A stretch of 64,000 bases of DNA from Aquisphaera insulae (GTDB lineage: Bacteria; Planctomycetota; Planctomycetia; Isosphaerales; Isosphaeraceae), in contig NZ_JAALJH010000047.1 of the NCBI RefSeq assembly GCF_011064615.1, positions 1-64,000 of the forward strand, written 5' to 3'. A program made the translations under genes and the position numbers. Below, piece after piece: positions 57,788 through 64,000 of the stretch (position 1 is the stretch's first letter; every line of letters begins with the position of its first letter). The notes beneath the pieces were generated by a model that was not told where the DNA came from, made no database searches, and worked only from the letters and a program-made list of their open reading frames with translations.

Positions 57788-60700
57788 ACGGGCAAGAGCC
57801 CGATCGCGACCGCGATCCCTTCGAGCGGGTGGCCGAGGAGTTCCTGGCCCGCTACCGGGCCGGCGAGCGGCCGAGCATCGACGACCTCGCCGACCGCCAT
57901 CCCGATCTGGCCGGGCAGATCCGCAACCTGCTGCCGGCCCTGCTGATGATCGAGCAGGACCTGTCGATCGACCCGGAGCCGGAGCCGGGCGTATCGCGGC
58001 TCCCGATCACCCCGGAGGGCTCGAGCCGGATCGGCGACTACCGGCTGATCCGCGTCGTCGGCCGGGGCGGGATGGGGGTGGTCTACGAGGCCGAGCAGGT
58101 CTCGCTCGGCCGCCGCGTGGCCCTGAAGGTCCTCCCGCGGCACGTGTCGGGCGCCCCCAGGGCGCTGGAGCGGTTCCGCCGCGAAGCCAAGGCCGCGGCC
58201 CGGCTGCACCACACCAACATCGTCCCCGTCTTCGAGGTCGGGCAGGAGGGGGACGTCGCCTATTTTGCGATGCAATTCATCCAGGGCCAGGGGCTCGACC
58301 AGGTCATCGACGACCTGAGGCGCCTTTGCGGCCGTGCCGTGCCGGCGCCCGGGGCGGGCGTCACCAGGGCCCGGGCGAGCGGGGGACTGGCCGGGTCGCT
58401 GCTGGCCGGCCACCTGGACACGCCGCCCCCCGGGGCCGCCGCGAGCGACCCGTACGCGGCCACCGAGGAGGCGCCGAGCGGATGGTCCGCTGACCGGCTC
58501 CCCCTCGATCCCCGGGCCGATGAACCGATCGGTTCCGCCATGCTCCCGGGCGCCGCGGCCCTCTCCTCGGTCGATTCGCAGGGGCGCGGGCAGCCGTACT
58601 TCCGCGGCGTGGCCCAGATCGGCCGCCAGGCCGCCGCCGGCCTCGCCTATGCCCACGCCCGCGGCGTCATCCACCGCGACATCAAGCCGTCGAACCTGCT
58701 GCTCGACGCCGCCGGCGTCGTCTGGATCGCCGACTTCGGCCTCGCCAAGTCCGAGGAGGACGGCCTGACGCAGACCGGCGACGTCCTGGGCACGCTCCGC
58801 TACATGGCGCCGGAGCGGTTCCGCGGCGAGGCCGATCCCCGGTCCGACGTCTACGCGCTGGGGCTGACCCTCTATGAGCTGCTGACGCTCGAACCGGCCT
58901 ACGATTCGAGCGATCGGCCGCGGTTCCTCGATCGGGTCCGGGACGAGGAGCCGGCGCGACCTCGCACCCTGGACGGCCGGATCCCGCGGGACATCGAGAC
59001 GATCGTCCTGAAAGCCATCGAGAAGGAGCCCGCGAGGCGGTACGAGACGGCCGAGGCGATGGGCGAGGACCTCCGCCGGTTCCTCGACGACGAGCCGATC
59101 CGGGCGCGGCGAGCCTCGCCGACGGAGCGATACGCGCGGTGGGCCCGGCGGAATCCGGTGATCGCGATCCTCGGCGCGGCGCTCACGGCCGTGCTGGCGG
59201 CCACCACGGCCGGCTCGCTGGTCGTCGCCGGCCGGTTCGCCCGCCAGGCCGACCGCGAGCGGAGTCTCGCCGCCGCGGAGCGATCGGCGCGGGTGGAGGC
59301 GAACCGGAAGGCCGAGGCCGAGCTCCTCGCCCGCACCGAGGCCGAGCACGCCCGCGCCGAAGCCCAGGCGGAGACATACCGCGCCATGGTCAGCGAGATC
59401 CGGGCCCTCCGCGCCGGCCATCAGCCCGGCTGGCGGGCCGAGGCCCTGGCGAGCCTGGCCCGGCTCGCCGCCATGTCGACCCCGCGGCGCGACCCGGCGG
59501 AGCTGCGTACCGAGGCGGCGGCCACCCTGGCGACGCCCGACTTCTCGCTCGCCGCGAGCATCGCCTTCCGCCCCGAGGCCGGCGGCATGCTGGCCTTCAG
59601 CTCCGAGGGCCGCACCCTCCTCACGGCCGACAGCAAGGGCCGCTTCGACCTCTGGGACGTGCCGGGCCGGCGCCACCTGCAGTCCTCGTCCGGCCCGGAG
59701 CCGGGCGAGGGCGCCCCCGTCGCCGATCCGATCGCCTGCCTCCCCGACGGCCGGGGCTTCGTCGTGGGCGCCACGGGCCGCGGCGTGATCTTCCTGGACG
59801 CCCGGGGGAAGGTGACGCCCCTCGCCCCCATCACGCGGGGCGGGGGCCGGCCGAACCGCCTCGCACTCAGCGGCGACGGGCGGCGGATCGCGATCCACTG
59901 GATCGGCGACGACGTCACCACGGTCCACGACCTGGCGAGCGGCTCCGCACTCGCCGAGTTCCGCGGCGACTGCCACGCCGGCCTGAGCCGCGACGGCACG
60001 CGGATCGCCCGGGCCGACGGTGACCTCCTCGTGTTCGACCCCGTCGGCGAGGGGAAGGCCCGGGACGTGCTCGGCCCCCGGGCGGGGGCGAACCGCTTCT
60101 CTTTCAGCCCGGACGACTCCATGCTCCTCGGCCTCGCCGATCGCGCCGTCCTCCTCTGGGACGTGGCGAAGCGGGCCCAGGTCGGCTCGCTCCGCGGCCA
60201 CCGGGAGCGGGTCTTCGACGCGGCCTTCAGCCCGGACGGCGAATGGATCGCCTCGGGGAGCCTGGACTACACCGCCCGGGTCTGGGAGGCACGCTCGGGG
60301 CGGGTCGTCGTCACGCTCCCGGGCCTCTCCAGCCCGGTCTTCCAGGTGAAGTGGTCGCCCGCTGGGGATCATCTCGCCCTCAACCTGGGCAACTCCGGCG
60401 AGGTTGCCCTCCATGCGATCGCGGGCCGCCATTCCGTCCGCTGGTGGCTGGCCGGCGGCGAGAAGGAGATCGGATCCGTGGCCGCGCATCCGCGCACCGG
60501 GCGGCTCGCGACGGCGGGCTACTCAGAGCTCCGGACCTGGGACCTCGCCTCGGCCCGCACGTCGCTCCTCCACGACGCCAGCGACGGCGAGGCCGTGACC
60601 GCGATGGCCTACAACCCCGACGGCACGCTCCTGGCGACGGCCATCCACCACGGCCCCGGCGACCCGTCGATCGTCGTCAGGGACGCGCGCACCGGCGCGA

Positions 60701-61440
60701 TTCGGGCCCGGATGGCCAGCCCCCACATCTGCTATGCCGTCACGTTCGACCCGGCCGGCGGACGGCTCGCGACCGGAGACATGAGGGGGGACGTCACCGT
60801 CTGGGACCTCGCGACGGGCCTCCCCTCCCGGCATCTCCGGACCGGATCGGGCTCCATCATCGAGTCCATCGTCTACCTCGACCGCCCCCGCGGCCTGGTG
60901 GCCCACGCCGGCGACCGGGTGATCCTCCTGAACCCGGATTCGGATCGCGGGGGCGATGAGGCGAAGACTTGCCCGGCGGGCGGGACGATCTCCTACCTCG
61001 CGGCCGATCCCGGCGGCCGACTCCTCTTCGCCGGGCTCGAGGACGGCTCGGTCGCCGCCCTGTCGCTCCCCGACCTGACCCCGACGGCGCGCGCCCCCGC
61101 CTCGACCGAGGGCAAGGTCAGGGCCCTGGCCGTGAGCCTCGACGGCCGACTCCTGGCCGTCGCCCACGACCATCGCGTGACGCTCCATGATTCCGCGACC
61201 CTGGCGACGCTCCTCAGCCTCACGACGTGGGACGGGACGCTCCGGGACCTGGCCTTCGCCTCCGACCGGATCCTGGCCGTCGCCGGCACCTCCACGGACG
61301 TGGACGTCTGGGACCTGGGCGAGCTCCGCGACGGCCTGACGAAGCTCGGCCTGGCCTGGGATCGCCCCGGCCCACCGGAGGCCCCGGGGCCCTCGACGCC
61401 CCCCCCGCGGCTCACGCCTCCAGCGTCGCGTCCAGGGTGA
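57784..61440 (+). CDS. Serine/threonine protein kinase with WD40 beta-propeller
   Basis: A 1218-residue membrane kinase. The kinase domain runs about residues 83-430: GRGGMGVVYEAE, VALKVL (Lys), HRDIKPSNLLL, DFGLAKSEEDG, APERF. A 90-residue insertion rich in Ala/Gly/Pro sits between the hinge and the catalytic loop. A membrane helix (about 458-484) and an outside part with a coiled-coil-like segment and many WD40 repeats (from about residue 590, FDAAFSPDGEWIASGS is a clear example) follow. It probably phosphorylates targets after sensing an outside ligand. The end overlaps osmC by 29 bases (opposite strand). Confidence 0.92.
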   Translation: MNGQEPDRDRDPFERVAEEFLARYRAGERPSIDDLADRHPDLAGQIRNLLPALLMIEQDLSIDPEPEPGVSRLPITPEGSSRIGDYRLIRVVGRGGMGVVYEAEQVSLGRRVALKVLPRHVSGAPRALERFRREAKAAARLHHTNIVPVFEVGQEGDVAYFAMQFIQGQGLDQVIDDLRRLCGRAVPAPGAGVTRARASGGLAGSLLAGHLDTPPPGAAASDPYAATEEAPSGWSADRLPLDPRADEPIGSAMLPGAAALSSVDSQGRGQPYFRGVAQIGRQAAAGLAYAHARGVIHRDIKPSNLLLDAAGVVWIADFGLAKSEEDGLTQTGDVLGTLRYMAPERFRGEADPRSDVYALGLTLYELLTLEPAYDSSDRPRFLDRVRDEEPARPRTLDGRIPRDIETIVLKAIEKEPARRYETAEAMGEDLRRFLDDEPIRARRASPTERYARWARRNPVIAILGAALTAVLAATTAGSLVVAGRFARQADRERSLAAAERSARVEANRKAEAELLARTEAEHARAEAQAETYRAMVSEIRALRAGHQPGWRAEALASLARLAAMSTPRRDPAELRTEAAATLATPDFSLAASIAFRPEAGGMLAFSSEGRTLLTADSKGRFDLWDVPGRRHLQSSSGPEPGEGAPVADPIACLPDGRGFVVGATGRGVIFLDARGKVTPLAPITRGGGRPNRLALSGDGRRIAIHWIGDDVTTVHDLASGSALAEFRGDCHAGLSRDGTRIARADGDLLVFDPVGEGKARDVLGPRAGANRFSFSPDDSMLLGLADRAVLLWDVAKRAQVGSLRGHRERVFDAAFSPDGEWIASGSLDYTARVWEARSGRVVVTLPGLSSPVFQVKWSPAGDHLALNLGNSGEVALHAIAGRHSVRWWLAGGEKEIGSVAAHPRTGRLATAGYSELRTWDLASARTSLLHDASDGEAVTAMAYNPDGTLLATAIHHGPGDPSIVVRDARTGAIRARMASPHICYAVTFDPAGGRLATGDMRGDVTVWDLATGLPSRHLRTGSGSIIESIVYLDRPRGLVAHAGDRVILLNPDSDRGGDEAKTCPAGGTISYLAADPGGRLLFAGLEDGSVAALSLPDLTPTARAPASTEGKVRALAVSLDGRLLAVAHDHRVTLHDSATLATLLSLTTWDGTLRDLAFASDRILAVAGTSTDVDVWDLGELRDGLTKLGLAWDRPGPPEAPGPSTPPPRLTPPASRPG

Positions 61441-61837
61441 TCTCCGCCTTCAGGAGCTTCGAGACCGGGCAGCCGGCCTTGGCCTTGCCCGTGAGCTCCT
61501 CGAACTTCGCCTGATCGGCGCCGGGGATCTTCGCCTTCAGGGTCAGGTGGACGGCCGTGATCGCGAAGCCGTCGCCCTGCTTCTCCAGGGTGACGTCGGC
61601 CTTCGTCTCCATCCGCTCGGCGGTGAGGCCGGCCTCGCCCAGGATCAGGGACAGCGCCATGGTGAAGCAGCCGGCGTGCGCGGCGCCGATCAGCTCTTCC
61701 GGGTTGGTGCCGGGCTTGCCCTCGAACCGGGCGGCGAAGCCGTAAGGATATTCGCTCAGCGCTCCGCTGCGGGTCGAGATGGCGCCTTTGCCGTCCTTCA
61801 GCCCGCCTTGCCAGACGGCCGATCCGTAGGTCTTCAT
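61412..61837 (-). CDS. OsmC-family peroxiredoxin
   Basis: A 141-residue OsmC/Ohr-type protein. The two reactive cysteines are in GAAHAGCFTMALS and AKAGCPVSKLL; the RFEGKPGTNPEELIGA motif is intact. It reduces organic hydroperoxides. ATG 61837 is used. It converges on the kinase gene, with a 29-base overlap. Confidence 0.9.
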   Translation of the reverse strand: MKTYGSAVWQGGLKDGKGAISTRSGALSEYPYGFAARFEGKPGTNPEELIGAAHAGCFTMALSLILGEAGLTAERMETKADVTLEKQGDGFAITAVHLTLKAKIPGADQAKFEELTGKAKAGCPVSKLLKAEITLDATLEA

Positions 61838-61919
61838 TGCCGCTTCTCCTCGGAGTGATGCATGTCCGCCCATTCGATCGGGCCCGACGGGAGGGACGGC
61901 TGCACGTCGTGTGCCGCGT

Positions 61920-62804
61920 TCAGGCGATCGGGCCGGGGACGTCGCGCGAGGACGCGGCCAGCCAATCGCCGATCAGCTCGACCCAGGGCCGGGCCGAGGG
62001 GAGCCGGTTGATCGCCGCGTGGTCGGCCGCCTGCGAGAGGGGGCAGGAGATGACCTCCCCGGGCTCGGCGAGGACCTTCCAGGACGGGAGATAGGTCGAC
62101 AGCCAGTCCGACCTCCCCGCCAGGTGGATGCGGCCCGCATAGGGCGGGAGCCGGTACTTCATGGTCCGGTCGTGGACCTGCGGGAGGTAGAACCACCACG
62201 ACCGGAAGCGGGCCGGGATCGGCTTGCCTCGTCGCGCCCTGGACTCGAGATAAGGGCGGAGGAGGGACTCCTGCAGGAGGAGATAGCCGCGGCACCACAG
62301 GTCGACGCAGGCGGCCCGCACGGCGCCGGCGATCGGCCCCCTGGCCCGCTCCCGGGGAACGGCGGCCTCGGCCCGATCCGCCGCCTTCGGCGTGGCGGGG
62401 CGAGCCGCCGCGGTCCGTCGCAGCTTCGCCCGAGCCGGGAGGATGCCGGGGAGCGGAGGTTCCAGCAGCAGGACCTCCACGTCGTCCCGGCCGAGGCGAT
62501 GGGCCAGCTCGACGGCGATCAGGGCGCTGAACGAGAAGCCGATGAGCACCAGCGGCCCCGTCGGCATGTATCGGTCGATCTCGTCGGCGAAGGAGGCCGC
62601 GATCTCGGGGAACGGCCGGATCAGGAACGGCGGAGCCGCGAACCCGTCGGTCCTCAGCCACCAGACCGGGACCTCGGGAGGGAATTCCCCCTTCACGACG
62701 CTCAGGACGTCCGGGAGTCCCACCGCGACGACCGGCGGCAGGGGCCCCCCGCCGCGGACGATCTCGAGATGCCGGTAGGGTCCATGAGGGACGGGCTGGC
62801 TCAT
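61920..62804 (-). CDS. Thioesterase-type alpha/beta hydrolase
   Basis: A 294-residue hydrolase with the nucleophile in LVLIGFSFSALIAVELAH (GxSxx), a lid region rich in Arg, and the catalytic His in QAADHAAINRL near the end. The pattern is that of type II thioesterases that act with carrier-protein systems. It overlaps the lipoyl-type protein gene by four bases (ATGA), so the three genes here form one operon. Substrate unknown. Confidence 0.82.
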   Translation of the reverse strand: MSQPVPHGPYRHLEIVRGGGPLPPVVAVGLPDVLSVVKGEFPPEVPVWWLRTDGFAAPPFLIRPFPEIAASFADEIDRYMPTGPLVLIGFSFSALIAVELAHRLGRDDVEVLLLEPPLPGILPARAKLRRTAAARPATPKAADRAEAAVPRERARGPIAGAVRAACVDLWCRGYLLLQESLLRPYLESRARRGKPIPARFRSWWFYLPQVHDRTMKYRLPPYAGRIHLAGRSDWLSTYLPSWKVLAEPGEVISCPLSQAADHAAINRLPSARPWVELIGDWLAASSRDVPGPIA

Positions 62805-63109
62805 TCCACGTCGAACTCCAGCTCCAGGATCGGCAGGTCCGCCGGCATGCCCTCGGGCAGCGGCTCGTCGGCGGCGTCGCTCAGGAGCCCGATGGGCTCG
62901 CCCAGTCGCCTCCACTCGCCGGCCCGGCAGCCGATCCGGCGGAGGACGACCGGGGCGGCCGCGCGGAGCTGGATGATGGTCTTCTGGGTCTCCAGCTCGA
63001 CGATCAGGCCGCCGGCGGCGACGTCCTGGGCCTCGTCCCGGTGCCATTCCAGGACGCAGAAGTCATCGACTCCCTCGATCGGGCCGGGCAGGACGAGTTG
63101 ATAGATCAC
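62801..63109 (-). CDS. Lipoyl/biotinyl-type carrier domain protein
   Basis: A 102-residue protein with a biotinyl/lipoyl-type domain: EAQDVAAGGLIVELETQKTIIQLRAAAPVVLRRI, in which Lys of ETQKTI is the likely attachment residue, ending in a PILELEFDVE tail. A stand-alone carrier domain beside a thioesterase suggests a small acyl- or cofactor-linked pathway. Whether lipoyl or biotin is attached cannot be told. Confidence 0.75.
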   Translation of the reverse strand: MIYQLVLPGPIEGVDDFCVLEWHRDEAQDVAAGGLIVELETQKTIIQLRAAAPVVLRRIGCRAGEWRRLGEPIGLLSDAADEPLPEGMPADLPILELEFDVE

Positions 63110-63142
63110 GGACCAGATCCTCCTCGAAGCGTGCGAGAACCC

Positions 63143-64000
63143 TCAGCCCGTCGCGTCCGAGGCCGCCGCCGCGGCGGCCAGCTCCGGCAGGGTCCGGAGC
63201 CGGGCCCGCTCGGGGATCGACGCGTCGGCGGCGAGGCTGCGCCAGAAGAACGTCATCAGCTCGACATCGCGGCGGGGGTGGGCGGCGAGGAAGAGCCGCT
63301 CCCAGGAGTCGTCCGCCAGGGGGTCCCGCCAGCCGTCGCGATGGGTCAGGTGGTAAGTCCGGGCGCCGGGCACCGGCCCGACCGGCACCCCGGACTCCTG
63401 GAGCCGGAGGGCCAGCTCGCGATGCTCGTTGATGGAGAGCCGCTCGTCGAATCCGCCGGCCGCCTCGAAATCGGACCGCCGCAGCGACGAATTGTGGCCC
63501 GACGCGGCCATCCACAGGACCGGCAGGCCGGGATGGTTCACGAGGGCGTCCCACTCCACCTCGAAGAGCGTCCGCGGCCCCACCCCGGGATAGAGGCCCG
63601 CGTGTGCCCGCCTCGCGACCTCGTCGAACCGCTCGATCACCTGCTCCCGGGTGACGAGGTTGCCGGCGAGCTCCGCCCCCATCCGGCGGACCTGAGCCTC
63701 GGCGCCGGCCCGCGGGGTCCCCGTCTCGGGGTCATCGAAGAACCGGGTACAGCGGAGGTTGAAGTGCTCCCCGCGGCCGAAGAAGGGGCGCGCGGCCCGC
63801 CCGTGGGCCCGGGCGTGCTCCTCCACCATTTCCGGCCCGGCCAGCGTGTCCCCGTCCAGGAAGATGAGGACCTCCCCGCACGCGGCCGCCGCCCCGGCGT
63901 TCGCCGCCGCCGACCGGCCCCGATTGGGATCGAGCCGGACCCGCGCCAGGGGAAGCCCCTCGGGCCGGGCGTCGAGCAGAGTGGGGGTTTCGTCGACCGA
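63143..64000 (-). CDS. Glycosyltransferase family 2 protein (5' end beyond window)
   Basis: The last 285 codons of a GT2-type enzyme; the frame stays open to the right edge, so the start lies outside. The DxD motif is FLDGDT, preceded by LDPNRGRSAAANAGAAAAC, and followed by AASGHNSSLRRSDFEAAGGFDE and INEHRELALRL. It probably makes a polysaccharide or glycolipid. It is followed by the carrier and thioesterase genes with a short gap, in the same direction. Confidence 0.85.
   Translation of the reverse strand, partial: SVDETPTLLDARPEGLPLARVRLDPNRGRSAAANAGAAAACGEVLIFLDGDTLAGPEMVEEHARAHGRAARPFFGRGEHFNLRCTRFFDDPETGTPRAGAEAQVRRMGAELAGNLVTREQVIERFDEVARRAHAGLYPGVGPRTLFEVEWDALVNHPGLPVLWMAASGHNSSLRRSDFEAAGGFDERLSINEHRELALRLQESGVPVGPVPGARTYHLTHRDGWRDPLADDSWERLFLAAHPRRDVELMTFFWRSLAADASIPERARLRTLPELAAAAAASDATG

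Noticed and set aside
57712..60489. 925-codon minus-strand open frame
   Set aside because: Shadow of the kinase gene in a high-GC genome.

Overview
The window is about 64 kb of GC-rich DNA that looks like a chromosome segment from a planctomycete, probably of the Isosphaeraceae/Singulisphaera type. That placement is inferred from gene content: DUF1559 pseudopilin-like proteins, an ECF sigma factor with a long C-terminal membrane extension, a planctomycete-type sigma-70 paired with a WD40 serine/threonine kinase, DUF4058, DUF2961 and many zinc-ribbon/membrane hypotheticals. No rRNA, tRNA, transposase, CRISPR array or prophage genes were seen.

Region 1 (about 386-11720) is the main discovery. 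It is an integron-type gene-cassette array. Small genes, all on the + strand, are separated by about 100-bp imperfect palindromes that begin with GCCTAAC-like cores and end with GTTAGGC-like cores (attC sites). Many cassette stop codons lie inside the 5' core. The cassettes include a Tdi1/DUF1851-type immunity-like protein, an ankyrin protein, an ADP-ribosylglycohydrolase, a VOC/glyoxalase protein, a retropepsin-like protease with a small partner, a DinB protein, a thioredoxin-fold protein lacking CxxC, small membrane proteins and many unknowns. Core sequences are intact at the left and decay to the right, so the active (attI/integrase) end should be just left of the window; no integrase gene is inside it.

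Region 2 (about 11.7-23.2 kb) holds small unknowns, a minimal S24-like protein, a pseudogene fragment, and a three-gene unit: ECF sigma factor with a membrane/DUF1559-like tail, a beta-propeller protein, and a permease fused in frame to a full DUF1559 pseudopilin. A divergent TetR/SDR pair with palindromic operators and a large spermidine-synthase-like membrane protein follow.

Region 3 (23.3-42.9 kb) contains an ABC exporter, an XPB-like helicase and its Bax1/DUF790 nuclease partner split by two interposed genes, a pseudouridine synthase, a double ABC-2 transporter operon, a radical SAM protein, an SppA protease, a CBM48-esterase, a PrsW-like protease and an SDR.

Region 4 (43-64 kb) contains a secreted glycoside-hydrolase-like protein, a PARG-like protein, a histidine kinase/PP2C response-regulator pair, an iron alcohol dehydrogenase, a DUF1559 pseudopilin with a terminal frameshift, a GH172/DUF2961 protein, threonine dehydratase, a sigma factor/serine-threonine kinase operon, OsmC and the end of an operon with a lipoyl-type carrier, a thioesterase and a glycosyltransferase cut by the window edge. 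Several inverted-repeat elements and gene-fragment chimeras are scattered between genes.
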